A stretch of DNA of 58,905 nucleotides from Bacillus cytotoxicus (GCF_023715645.1 NZ_JAMBOP010000030.1:1-58905); one strand, 5' to 3'. Numbered from the stretch's first letter, positions 8,598-16,240 are shown. Notes: a model not told the origin generated them from the sequence alone. Numbers and translations are program-made.

Positions 8598-9272
8598 TTG
8601 CAACGTATTTTAATTATTGAAGATGAAGAGAGTTTAGCAGAATTTTTAGAGTTAGAGCTTAAGTATGAAGGATATGCAGTCGATGTTGTGTATGATGGGA
8701 GAAAAGGGTTAGAAGCGGCTCTTGAGCATAATTATGACGTCATTCTTCTCGATTTAATGCTTCCCAGTCTTAATGGAATTGAAGTATGCCGCCGGTTACG
8801 AGCAACGAAAGAAACACCGATTATTATGTTAACAGCTCGTGATAGTATTATGGATCGGGTAACTGGATTAGATAGTGGTGCCGATGATTATTTACCGAAG
8901 CCATTTGCTATTGAGGAACTACTAGCAAGAATGCGTGTAATTTTGAGACGAAATCAAAAAGAAGATCATAAAAATAAGCTTCTTTTAAGATTTAAAGATT
9001 TGGAACTCGATGTAGAGTCTCGAACTTTACATAAAACAGCAGAGATTATTGAGTTAACAAATAAAGAATTCGAGTTACTTATGATGTTTATGAAAAATAT
9101 TAATCGCGTATTGACTAGAGACATGCTGTTAGAACAAGTGTGGGGATACAACGCGGTGGTAGAAACGAATATAGTAGACGTATATGTTCGTTATTTACGT
9201 AATAAATTAAATAGCGAAGACAAAGAAACGTATATTCAAACTGTTAGAGGCGTAGGATATGTGATGCGATGA
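8598..9272 (+). CDS. OmpR/PhoB-family response regulator
   Basis: 224 residues from TTG 8598, 9 nt after TAGGAG; the in-frame GTG at 8589 lies in that ribosome site. The receiver domain has the acidic pair IEDEE, phospho-Asp in LLDLMLPSLNG (about residue 52) and the conserved Lys in DYLPKPF. The C-terminal winged helix ends with VWGYNAVVETNIVDVYVRYL and TVRGVGYVMR. It pairs with the kinase at 9269, which overlaps it by 4 nt. Direct repeats at 10753-10772 upstream of the PAP2 gene are a candidate target. Confidence 0.9.
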   Translation: MQRILIIEDEESLAEFLELELKYEGYAVDVVYDGRKGLEAALEHNYDVILLDLMLPSLNGIEVCRRLRATKETPIIMLTARDSIMDRVTGLDSGADDYLPKPFAIEELLARMRVILRRNQKEDHKNKLLLRFKDLELDVESRTLHKTAEIIELTNKEFELLMMFMKNINRVLTRDMLLEQVWGYNAVVETNIVDVYVRYLRNKLNSEDKETYIQTVRGVGYVMR

Positions 9273-10690
9273 TGAAGCAAATAAAAAATTTTATCCGAAA
9301 CTTACCTATAAAATGGAAATTAACATTTTGGTCCAGCGCATTATTATTTGTCTTATTCTTTTTATATAATATTTTACAATATGTGATCATTGACCATTGG
9401 ACACTTGATTATGAAAAAAAACAAATTAGCAGGCAAGTTACAGAAATTGAGGCTTATTTTAAGAATGGTAATGCAAGTTTATCCGCAAACACGATTGAAA
9501 ACAGTAAGGATTTTCTTGCAAGTATAAATGATAAACATCAAATGATTCGAATTTTGGACGAAAAAGGAAAAGTACTTGTCACTGTTTCGCGTGATTTTAA
9601 TCCAAATTTAGTTGTGCCAATGCACATCGATCAACCTGAAACTTCTATGACAAGACATTATGAAGATAGAATATTTGTGCAGCGCACACCGATTACAACA
9701 CATACTTTTATTGGCACAATTGAAGTTGGACAAAACTTCGAAGCTTTTGATCATTTAATGAAGCTTATTTTTCTCATTATGATCGCTGCTGGTATCGGAG
9801 GATTGCTACTTAGCTTTTTAGGCGGTACCATTCTTGCAAAGCAACTTCTATTAAGTGTGCAAGCTATTACAGATACGATGAACAAAATTAAAACAAATGG
9901 ATTAAAAGAAAGGGTGCAAATTCATGAAAACAATGATGAATTTGCCAAGCTCGGCTTGCTTTTTAATGAGCTAATGGACAATTTAGAAATATCCTTTGTG
10001 CAACAAAAGCAATTTGTTGAAGATGCATCCCATGAATTACGCACACCACTTGCGATTATACAAGGACATCTCTCTATGTTAAACCGTTGGGGGAAAAATG
10101 ACCCTGTTATCTTACAAAAGTCGCTAGATTCTAGCTTAAAAGAAGTAGATCGTCTTAATAAGCTTGTATCAGAGTTATTAGAATTATCCCGGGCAGAAGC
10201 GGAACAAATGTATCCTATTGCAGCCGATCCTGTACATGTAAATGCAGTAATAGAACAAGTTACGCAAAATTTCGAATTACTGCATGCAGACTTTCACTTT
10301 GAGAGACAATTACATGCAAATCAGGCTTGTGTTTCTATTCCTGCTTCTTACCTTGAACAAATATTAGTCATTATACTAGATAATGCGATCAAATATACAA
10401 AAGAACACGAAAAATACATTTGCTTGCAAAGCGAAGTAAAAGAAGAACAAGTTAAGATTACCATTTCAGATCGCGGAGTCGGAATACCAGAATCTGATTT
10501 ACCATATGTACTAAATCGTTTTTACAGAGTCGACAAAGCAAGAAGCAGGAAACAAGGTGGAAATGGATTAGGACTTTCCATTGCAAAGCGCCTTGTAGAA
10601 AAATACAATGGGCGTATTATGATAGACAGCAAAGAACAAGAAGGTACGACAGTTACCTTATCGTTTCATTGTGTCAAAAGCGAGAAGTAG
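9269..10690 (+). CDS. Membrane sensor histidine kinase
   Basis: 473 residues, overlapping the response regulator by 4 nt (ATGATGA). It has transmembrane helix 1 at about 18-38, an extracytoplasmic sensor of about 130 residues, helix 2 at about 165-190 (IFLIMIAAGIGGLLLSFLGG), a HAMP linker, a HisKA box (EDASHELRTPLAIIQGH, phospho-His near 256) and an ATPase with DNAIKYTKEH, DRGVGIP and GGNGLGLSIAKRL. The architecture matches ArlS/CssS/YkoH-type kinases that monitor the envelope. The PAP2 phosphatase downstream suggests a cell-wall stress input, which is inference. Confidence 0.88.
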   Translation: MMKQIKNFIRNLPIKWKLTFWSSALLFVLFFLYNILQYVIIDHWTLDYEKKQISRQVTEIEAYFKNGNASLSANTIENSKDFLASINDKHQMIRILDEKGKVLVTVSRDFNPNLVVPMHIDQPETSMTRHYEDRIFVQRTPITTHTFIGTIEVGQNFEAFDHLMKLIFLIMIAAGIGGLLLSFLGGTILAKQLLLSVQAITDTMNKIKTNGLKERVQIHENNDEFAKLGLLFNELMDNLEISFVQQKQFVEDASHELRTPLAIIQGHLSMLNRWGKNDPVILQKSLDSSLKEVDRLNKLVSELLELSRAEAEQMYPIAADPVHVNAVIEQVTQNFELLHADFHFERQLHANQACVSIPASYLEQILVIILDNAIKYTKEHEKYICLQSEVKEEQVKITISDRGVGIPESDLPYVLNRFYRVDKARSRKQGGNGLGLSIAKRLVEKYNGRIMIDSKEQEGTTVTLSFHCVKSEK

Positions 10691-10710
10691 ATTACATACT
10701 TCTCGTTTTT
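10680..10710 (+). terminator. Terminator of the two-component operon
   Basis: GCGAGAAGTA pairs with TACTTCTCGT around a short loop, followed by TTTTT; it overlaps the kinase stop codon. Confidence 0.8.
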
Positions 10711-10752
10711 ATTTGTGGACTTAACATGCAATTTTTGGACGACGAAGAAAAA

Positions 10753-10772
10753 TGAGAAAAAGATGAGAAAAA
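10753..10772 (+). promoter_or_regulatory. Candidate response-regulator direct repeats
   Basis: TGAGAAAAA occurs at 10753-10761 and again at 10764-10772, exactly 11 bp apart. OmpR/PhoB regulators bind direct repeats at one-helical-turn spacing. The site lies between a two-component operon and a BcrC-like gene. The assignment is inference. Confidence 0.4.
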
Positions 10773-10868
10773 TTTAAAGACCATTTCATATTGCTAGTTT
10801 ATACTGAGTAAATCAATGAAATAGGTGATCGATAATCACGTACTGAATGTAAACAAGGAGAGATTTAT

Positions 10869-11468
10869 ATGAATTACACAATGTTCCAGTTGATTAATAA
10901 TTGGGCAGGATCCACTGCTTTGTTAGATAAGGGGATGATATTTATTACAAATAGCGCCCCACTTGTTGCAATTATTTTAATGCTTTCTTTATGGTTTAGC
11001 AACGGCCACAAAGAAGCAGCTATTCGTAAGCAATATACAGTTCTGTACACAGCTCTCTCTGTTTGTGCAGCACTACTTGTAAATGTTTTAATTCATGCAG
11101 TTTATTATCATCCACGACCATTTGTCACATATCATGTACACAAATTAGTAGCACACGCTGCTGATTCTTCGTTTGTAAGCGATCATGCTGTACTTGTATT
11201 TTCTATAGCATTTACGATGATTTTACGAGGCGAAGCTTGGAAAAATATCGCATTGCTGTGGGCTATATTAGTTGGGATTTCACGTATATATGTTGGAGTC
11301 CATTATCCAGCAGATATTCTAGGCGGAGCTGTTTTATCGTTCGTAACAAGCGCTTTCGTCATTAAATATACAAATATAGTAGAACCTTTGGCACGTCTTG
11401 TATTTCAAATTTACGCTAAAATAACAAAACGCATTCCATTGCTGTCCAAGTATAATCACACAGCTTAA
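10869..11468 (+). CDS. PAP2-family undecaprenyl-diphosphatase, BcrC-like
   Basis: 199 residues with about five membrane helices. It carries the three-part PAP2 phosphatase signature: YYHPRPF, then SSFVSDHAV (PSGH-type block), then SRIYVGVHYPADILGG with the catalytic His and Asp. Proteins of this type recycle undecaprenyl pyrophosphate at the membrane and give bacitracin tolerance (BcrC/YwoA). AAGGAG precedes the ATG. Its position just after an envelope-type two-component system, with phased direct repeats in front, suggests cell-wall-stress control. Confidence 0.82.
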   Translation: MNYTMFQLINNWAGSTALLDKGMIFITNSAPLVAIILMLSLWFSNGHKEAAIRKQYTVLYTALSVCAALLVNVLIHAVYYHPRPFVTYHVHKLVAHAADSSFVSDHAVLVFSIAFTMILRGEAWKNIALLWAILVGISRIYVGVHYPADILGGAVLSFVTSAFVIKYTNIVEPLARLVFQIYAKITKRIPLLSKYNHTA

Positions 11469-11570
11469 ATTGTCTGCTGCTTATAAATCTAACATATCTT
11501 GCCTTTAGATTAGAACGTAAATAAATGGTCATACTAGTAATCATGTACTTTAATTTAAAGGATGATATGG

Positions 11571-12077
11571 ATGATTTATATTTATACTGATTACGGCGGG
11601 ACACATACAACTTCATTAGCAGCAGCGTATCATTTAAAAAAACTGCCAAATGATCGAAAACTTACGAAAGACGAAATATTAAACGTTGAGTATTTTAATA
11701 AACTAAAAACTTCCGATATGGGAAAAATTATTTTTCATGGACGAGATGAACACGGCGATCCTGTTTATACAGTCGGCCATGGTGCATCTAAAGTTGTAGT
11801 CCCAGCATTAAAAAATTTAAGTATAATATTACAAGATAAATATCAAAATCACGAAAAAATTGTGTTTTCTAACACATCACCAACTGTACCGTTTGCTATG
11901 ACGATCGGTGGTTTATTTTCGAGAAGATTAAAAATTGATTTTATTGGTGTTCCGTTGTTAGTTATCGGGGCAAAACAAGCTTGTGATAATATAATCCGGC
12001 TTGTAGATTATACAAAACAGGCTGGAAGATTAACAAACGAAGATGTAGTAGTATTAGAAAATGAAACCTTTAAATAG
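11571..12077 (+). CDS. DUF3189 family protein
   Basis: 168 residues from ATG 11571, well placed after AAAGGA; the in-frame ATG at 11562 is too close to it. It opens MIYIYTDYGGTHTTSLAAAYH, the DUF3189 N-terminus, and is predicted soluble. Members occur widely in Firmicutes, often in several copies, and their function is unknown. No operon partner. Confidence 0.75.
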   Translation: MIYIYTDYGGTHTTSLAAAYHLKKLPNDRKLTKDEILNVEYFNKLKTSDMGKIIFHGRDEHGDPVYTVGHGASKVVVPALKNLSIILQDKYQNHEKIVFSNTSPTVPFAMTIGGLFSRRLKIDFIGVPLLVIGAKQACDNIIRLVDYTKQAGRLTNEDVVVLENETFK

Positions 12078-12145
12078 TTTACCTAAAAAGGATGACTAAT
12101 CATATAAATCCAAATTGAAAAACTTCCATAAAACCTCTTTTTTAT

Positions 12146-12268
12146 GGGAGGAAGATAGAATCTGGCCGCGCATAGAAACGGTCAGTGCCTTTTCCTACCA
12201 CATGCCAGGTTAAACAAAAGGAATATGTTAGTAGCGAGCATGCTGTATTCTTCATAGCAGCAATCTGT
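12146..12268 (+). repeat. Dispersed intergenic repeat, copy B
   Basis: Shares the block GCCTTTTCCT..CCA..TGCCA.GTT.AAACAAA, then GCGAGC and CATAGC, with copy C at 15559-15673. The intergenic sequence just before it (12123-12150) also contains a hairpin that could end the DUF3189 transcript (CCATAAAA / TTTTATGG). Confidence 0.55.
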
Positions 12269-12312
12269 GTGTTAAAAAATCAAATTGGATTTATGTATTA
12301 GCCGTCTTTTTG

Positions 12313-13017
12313 TTATACTATCTCGACTGTTTTTCGAATGACAATCTTCTCCATGTCATCTTCTTCATCACCAATATATAAACCACGTTCTCTCAAATAC
12401 ATTTCAAAATATAAATCTGCTTCAGCTCGTTCATCGTATGGCTTTACAGATAAAACAAACCCCATTTTATGTTGATCTTCCAATTCAACAGTAGATATAT
12501 ATGCTGGGATGTTATTACGTAAAAATAACTCCTTGACCGGAATAATCATGTCTTTCATTAACTTTGATAACAGAGTCATTTCAAAATCAAAATTAAAACG
12601 ATCAATGCTTGATAAGTCTGCAAAAACAACACCGATGAAACCAGTGTTAAAAATTTCTTGATAATTTTCTTCTTCAACATTTTCGTTATAAAAGTTCTTT
12701 TCAATTAAATAATTTTTAAAATAAGCAATACCTTCAGCTTCTTTAAAAGGTTTCGACGAAAGAACAATTCCAATTTTCTTTTGTTTATGTAGATACACAC
12801 ACGATAGGTGAGCATTAACATTATGTTCAACGAAAAGAGAACTTGTTGCTTGCGCGAGACCATCTAATACATGATGCGCAATATGTAGTCGTTTACGAGA
12901 AAAGTAATATGACTTTTTTTGAAGTTCTAATGTATCGATAAACACAGAGCCAATAAAGCCTGTATTTGAAATAGTAGGAGTATGCTTTTTTCTTCCTCTG
13001 CGTTTACTTTGAGCCAA
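12313..13017 (-). CDS. Unknown protein with two tandem copies of one domain, LexA-box promoter
   Basis: 234 residues. After a basic start (MAQSKRRGRKKHT) come two homologous units of about 95 residues, each starting NTGFIGxVFxD and each carrying a second block (KKIGIVLSSKPFKEAEG in the first, HKMGFVLSVKPYDERAE in the second) before a conserved YF..YL..K/R.LY end. No known family was recognised. No membrane segment or signal peptide is seen. A match to the Bacillus LexA (DinR) box lies about 50 bp upstream of the start and next to a TATAAT-like sequence, so induction by DNA damage is likely. Monocistronic. Confidence 0.7.
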   Translation of the reverse strand: MAQSKRRGRKKHTPTISNTGFIGSVFIDTLELQKKSYYFSRKRLHIAHHVLDGLAQATSSLFVEHNVNAHLSCVYLHKQKKIGIVLSSKPFKEAEGIAYFKNYLIEKNFYNENVEEENYQEIFNTGFIGVVFADLSSIDRFNFDFEMTLLSKLMKDMIIPVKELFLRNNIPAYISTVELEDQHKMGFVLSVKPYDERAEADLYFEMYLRERGLYIGDEEDDMEKIVIRKTVEIV

Positions 13018-13065
13018 TGAAATCCATCCTTCCTAGTATCTGTCCCATAAGGGGATAGATAAAAA

Positions 13066-13079
13066 CGAACATTCGTTCT
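13066..13079 (-). promoter_or_regulatory. LexA/DinR-type SOS box
   Basis: Reads CGAACATTCGTTCT; the Bacillus consensus is CGAAC-N4-GTTCG, so only the last base differs. It lies between the gene at 12313-13017 and a minus-strand TATAAT at about 13082-13089, the usual operator position. Confidence 0.65.
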
Positions 13080-13137
13080 TATAATTATATTTTACTATGT
13101 ATTCGTTAAAAAGTAAATGTTTTCTACTAAAAATAAA

Positions 13138-13270
13138 GTTCAATTTCCATCAGTTAGAGGGCTTTATCTCTCACTGATGGAAATTGAACGAATCGGGCTT
13201 TTACGAGAAATTATCTCCTACCTATCTCGAATTTGACTGGGATCTTACTGCACATAAATGCGGGATAAAC
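13138..13270 (+). repeat. Dispersed stem-loop repeat
   Basis: Begins with a 17-bp perfect stem (TTCAATTTCCATCAGT at 13140 pairing with ACTGATGGAAATTGAA at 13173-13188) and continues with ACGAATCGGGCTTTTACG and, near the end, ATGCGGGATAAAC. This sequence is familiar as a recurrent intergenic unit of B. cereus group genomes and could be a small mobile or structured RNA element. It contains no open frame. Confidence 0.5.
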
Positions 13271-13301
13271 AAAAAGATGCCTCAAAAAGGCATCTTTTTT
13301 T
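13271..13301. terminator. Rho-independent terminator
   Basis: AAAGATGCC pairs with GGCATCTTT, followed by a T run. Confidence 0.8.
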
Positions 13302-13339
13302 AGAAAAGGGAAGAGTCCCATATATTATGTATATTTATA

Positions 13340-13444
13340 TTATGAAACAGATACGAATTCTTCTGCATCTTCAACATCTAAATGGCAATCCATTGTACGT
13401 ACTTCTTGATCTTCATGGCTTCCAAAATAAATAGTAATGTTCAT
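13340..13444 (-). CDS. Small acidic protein (34 aa)
   Basis: ATG behind AAAGGAGCGATAC. The product starts MNITIYFGSHEDQEV and ends in an acidic tail (DVEDAEEFVSVS). No family recognised. The ribosome site and the following terminator support expression. Confidence 0.5.
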   Translation of the reverse strand: MNITIYFGSHEDQEVRTMDCHLDVEDAEEFVSVS

Positions 13445-13609
13445 ATGTATCGCTCCTTTATTTTAGGAATACCTAAAATAATCATTTATTGTTTTTTATT
13501 ATATACTACTTTCCGCATTCCTACAAACTTATCATAATTCGAGAAAATATTTCTTTAATATTAAGAAAATTGTTATAATAATTCTATCTATATTGAAGGA
13601 GGAAATAAC

Positions 13610-13684
13610 ATGCAAAAAACATTAAAAACATTAAAAACATTAAAAACATTCTTATACGTAGGAAGAGGAGTGAATATTAACTAA
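13610..13684 (+). CDS. Leader peptide controlling the MFS gene (24 aa)
   Basis: Strong GAAGGAGG followed by ATG at 13610. The peptide is MQKTLKTLKTLKTFLYVGRG plus VNIN: a TLK tripeptide tandem (9-bp DNA repeat) and then residues whose codons form one arm of an RNA hairpin. It stops 66 nt before the MFS start. Position, length and the mutually exclusive structures make it a regulatory leader, not a functional small protein. The tandem repeat could change copy number in frame. Confidence 0.65.
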   Translation: MQKTLKTLKTLKTFLYVGRGVNIN

Positions 13685-13745
13685 CGTAATATCCCACTCC
13701 TGCTTCCTAATTTCATTATGAAAAATGAATAACGGAAAGTAGGAG
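13661..13745 (+). promoter_or_regulatory. Putative translational attenuator of the MFS gene
   Basis: Three segments are seen. Segment 1 (13661-13672, GGAAGAGGAGTG) lies inside the leader. Segment 2 (13695-13707, CACTCCTGCTTCC) pairs with segment 1 over 12 bp with one bulge. Segment 3 (13734-13745, GGAAAGTAGGAG) contains the MFS ribosome site and can pair with the same segment 2 over 11 bp. The 1:2 and 2:3 helices exclude each other, so ribosome stalling on the TLK repeats, before segment 1, would favour 1:2 and expose the MFS ribosome site. Confidence 0.6.
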
Positions 13746-13750
13746 AACAA

Positions 13751-14974
13751 TTGAAGAAACAAACGATCGCATCGCATAATATTTCGATTTTATTTTGGGT
13801 ACAATTTTTTGGAACGATTAGCTTTTTACAGCCCGTAATGACACTGTTTTATATGGAAAGAGGATTAACAGCAGCAAATATATTTATCGTCTTGATGTGT
13901 TGGAGCGTGGCAGTACTTGTTGGGGAAATTCCAGCTGGCGTTTTTGCTGATCGCTTCGGTGCAAAATTATCATTTTTGACAGGATCTATCATAAAAACTG
14001 TCAGTATTTCTATCTTATTATTTGCAGATAATTTATTGTTGTTTTGTTTATATAGTTTATTGAACGGTTTGTCAGTTACATTTTTCTCTGGCGCAGATGA
14101 AGCGCTAATTTATGAGTCACTAAAAGAAAATAATGAGCAACATCGAATGGATCAAGCAATGGGGAAAATCCAATCCGCAGGCTTTATTTCCATGTTAATC
14201 GCTGTTATTTTCGGTTCGTATTTTGCGAAAGATTTACGAGAAGAACAATTTACACTTTTAATTGTTCTTGGAATTGTATTTCACTTAGTAGAACTTGCCT
14301 TACTATTTTTCATCAAAAGTCCAAAGAAGTTATCATCTTACCGAGAAGAATCTTTTTCACAAGTAATTGAAGGTATAAAGGTAATTCGTAAAGCACCGCA
14401 ATTGCTTATGATGTTTTTAAACGTTTCACTTGTGTTCATTCCAGCTAGCGCAGTATATGACACGTTTAACCAACCGTTGTTTATGAAAGCAGGTCTTCCT
14501 GTATTTGCAATTGGTATTATGTATGCTCTTGCTGCTATTCTTGGATACTTTTCTTCAATATCAATTGGATGGCTTACAAGCAGATTTTCACGTGCAATTT
14601 TAATGAATGTAACAGGTGGTTTAGCTGTTGGTGGTTTACTGTTATCAACGTTTTTCGGAGATAGATTGTGGGTTATACTAGGAGCCTTCTTTATGTTACG
14701 GTTCGTACGTGCCATTCGGTATCCGGTTTATTCACAGCTTAGTAATGACATAATCCCGTCTCATGTCCGTGCAACAACAATTTCATTGTTATCTGTTTTA
14801 GATTCAATGCTAGATCTTGTTATTTTCGGAACACTATCATTTGTAGCCGTTAAATCGTTACCATTTGTATTTGCAGCTTGTGCATGTATTGCATGTATCG
14901 GAACGTTTTTACCAATAAAAAAAGTTGCGATGGGCGTTATAGCGCACGATGAAGTGAATCGAAATATAGAATAG
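13751..14974 (+). CDS. MFS drug-type efflux transporter
   Basis: 407 residues, TTG start 5 nt after AGGAG. Twelve hydrophobic segments are seen, with the MFS loop 2-3 motif GVFADRFGAKLSF after helix 2. The N-terminus (ISILFWVQFFGTISFLQPVM) and overall pattern fit DHA1-like exporters. It is preceded by a leader peptide and competing RNA hairpins, the arrangement of antibiotic-inducible resistance genes, so a ribosome-targeting drug or peptide is a plausible inducer and substrate. It lies 0.9 kb upstream of the TOMM precursor; a link to that peptide is speculative. Confidence 0.8.
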   Translation: MKKQTIASHNISILFWVQFFGTISFLQPVMTLFYMERGLTAANIFIVLMCWSVAVLVGEIPAGVFADRFGAKLSFLTGSIIKTVSISILLFADNLLLFCLYSLLNGLSVTFFSGADEALIYESLKENNEQHRMDQAMGKIQSAGFISMLIAVIFGSYFAKDLREEQFTLLIVLGIVFHLVELALLFFIKSPKKLSSYREESFSQVIEGIKVIRKAPQLLMMFLNVSLVFIPASAVYDTFNQPLFMKAGLPVFAIGIMYALAAILGYFSSISIGWLTSRFSRAILMNVTGGLAVGGLLLSTFFGDRLWVILGAFFMLRFVRAIRYPVYSQLSNDIIPSHVRATTISLLSVLDSMLDLVIFGTLSFVAVKSLPFVFAACACIACIGTFLPIKKVAMGVIAHDEVNRNIE

Positions 14975-14977
14975 GAT

Positions 14978-15020
14978 AAAATAGTCCCCTAAGGGTTTTA
15001 TAATCTTTTGGGGATTATTT
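14978..15020 (+). terminator. Probable terminator after the MFS gene
   Basis: AAATAGTCCCC pairs with GGGGATTATTT around an AT-rich loop. Confidence 0.55.
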
Positions 15021-15084
15021 GCTTACACCATATACAATGATCAACAAGCAATATAATAGTTTGAAAGAAATGGAGGTCAATCTC

Positions 15085-15516
15085 ATGTTACATATAGAGA
15101 AGGCAAAACTTGATGATTTACAATGGATTAATTCTCAATACGAGAAAGCTAATTTTGTATCATCACATTTAGAAAATGAAGAGATTGCAATTGCATATTT
15201 TAATAGTCAAAAAGCTGGTTTAGGAAGATTAGTAAAAATTGATGAAAACAATTTCGAAATGGGTGGAATATATACGTTAGAAGACTATAGAGGAAAGAAA
15301 ATCGCTGATAACATCGTTGCATTTCTGATTAACGAAGCTCAGAATCTTCAAATTCAAAATGTATATTGCATTCCATTCGAACACTTAAAACCTTTTTATA
15401 GTAAACATGGTTTTCAAGAAGTAGTAGATTTAGCTGCAGTTCCTAAGCAGATTATGGATAAATATACTTGGTGCTTAGAGCAATATGATAGAAAAACATT
15501 GTTAATGAAATTATAA
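15085..15516 (+). CDS. GNAT-family N-acetyltransferase
   Basis: 143 residues from ATG 15085 behind TGGAGGTCA; the frame extends upstream but without a ribosome site. Motif A for acetyl-CoA binding is YTLEDYRGKKIADNIVAFLI (R/Q-x-x-G-x-G/A type), followed by the Y..HGF end (FYSKHGFQEV). It transfers an acetyl group to an amine; the substrate is not inferable. It sits between the MFS transporter and the TOMM cluster with its own terminator. Confidence 0.75.
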   Translation: MLHIEKAKLDDLQWINSQYEKANFVSSHLENEEIAIAYFNSQKAGLGRLVKIDENNFEMGGIYTLEDYRGKKIADNIVAFLINEAQNLQIQNVYCIPFEHLKPFYSKHGFQEVVDLAAVPKQIMDKYTWCLEQYDRKTLLMKL

Positions 15517-15523
15517 ATTTGAA

Positions 15524-15546
15524 AGCACACATAGAGTGTGTTTTTT
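15524..15546 (+). terminator. Terminator after the GNAT gene
   Basis: GCACAC pairs with GTGTGT, followed by a T run. Confidence 0.7.
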
Positions 15547-15558
15547 CTTTTGAAATTT

Positions 15559-15673
15559 TGGGAGGGCGAGTGAGTCTGAGCGGTTAGGGCCTTTTCCTGC
15601 CACTGGCCATGTTTAAACAAAGCGAGCGAGTCCAGGGCTTGTTTTGTTTTGCATAGCGACGACTTATATGTCG
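15559..15673 (+). repeat. Dispersed intergenic repeat, copy C
   Basis: Best-preserved copy: GAGCGGTTAGGGCC, CTGCCACTGGCCATGTTT, AAGCGAGCGAG, then CATAGCGACGACTTATATGTCG, which ends in a small GCGAC/GTCG hairpin identical to copy A. It separates the GNAT gene from the TOMM precursor promoter. Confidence 0.55.
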
Positions 15674-15828
15674 AAAAATGAAAATAGATTTATAAAGAAG
15701 AGTATATATTCACATTATTTTTGTGGGTTTACAAATTCCAGAAATTATTCTTCATAATTCCAAATTAGGCATTTAAACAAGTCACAATACCTGGATTTAG
15801 GTCATACTTTGTTGGTGAATACAATTCA

Positions 15829-15874
15829 AAATGGTCAATTGTCCATTTGTTACAAGTCGTTTTTTCGGTATAAC
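15829..15874 (+). promoter_or_regulatory. Candidate precursor promoter with a palindromic operator
   Basis: An imperfect 20-bp palindrome (AAATGGTCAATTGTCCATTT, one mismatched pair) at 15829-15848 abuts a -35-like TTGTTA (15847-15852) and a -10-like TATAAC (15869-15874, 16-bp spacing). The precursor start is 30 bp further on. No regulator gene is adjacent, so the binding protein is unknown. Confidence 0.4.
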
Positions 15875-15903
15875 TTGCAAATTATATACATGGAGGTTTA
15901 GAA

Positions 15904-16215
15904 ATGAATAATTTTCAACAAGAACTTCAAACGTTAAATTTAAATGATTATCAGACTGGAAATGTTGTGTACTGGGATGGTCTAACTCCTACCCCATACT
16001 ACTATGCTGCTGAGGACTATACTCGTCGTTGCGGAGGATGTGGTCGCTGCGGAGGCGGTGGTCGTTGTGGAGGTTTTGGCCGTTGCGGATTCCGTTGCGT
16101 TGGTTGCTTTGGTTGTTTTGGATGCGGCGGTTGCGGCGGATGTGGTGGATGTGGTGGATGTGCCGGAGTTGGCGGATGTGCTGGAGTCTGCTTGGACGGA
16201 GTATGCTTTATCTAA
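15904..16215 (+). CDS. Heterocycloanthracin-type TOMM bacteriocin precursor
   Basis: 103 residues, ATG behind ATGGAGGTTT. A leader of about 42 residues contains LNLNDYQTGNVVYWDGL and ends YYYAAEDYTRR. The core is a Cys-x-x array (CGGCGRCGG..., VGCFGCFGC, then GGC repeats) with 16 Cys, abundant Gly and no Ser or Thr, so only thiazole/thiazoline rings are possible. This is the strain-variable heterocycloanthracin/sonorensin family described in B. anthracis and B. cereus. The following ThiF-like, YcaO and SagB-type genes would cyclise and oxidise the cysteines. The leader cleavage site is not evident. Confidence 0.92.
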   Translation: MNNFQQELQTLNLNDYQTGNVVYWDGLTPTPYYYAAEDYTRRCGGCGRCGGGGRCGGFGRCGFRCVGCFGCFGCGGCGGCGGCGGCAGVGGCAGVCLDGVCFI

Positions 16216-16240
16216 TTCTTATTTTTTAGTTGTAACTTTA

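Noticed and set aside
13621-13651. Short tandem repeat as a possible CRISPR-like array
   Set aside because: The 9-bp units are contiguous without spacers and lie in the leader peptide frame.
14338-14715. 125-aa minus-strand frame inside the MFS gene
   Set aside because: Antisense shadow of a transmembrane gene without a start signal.
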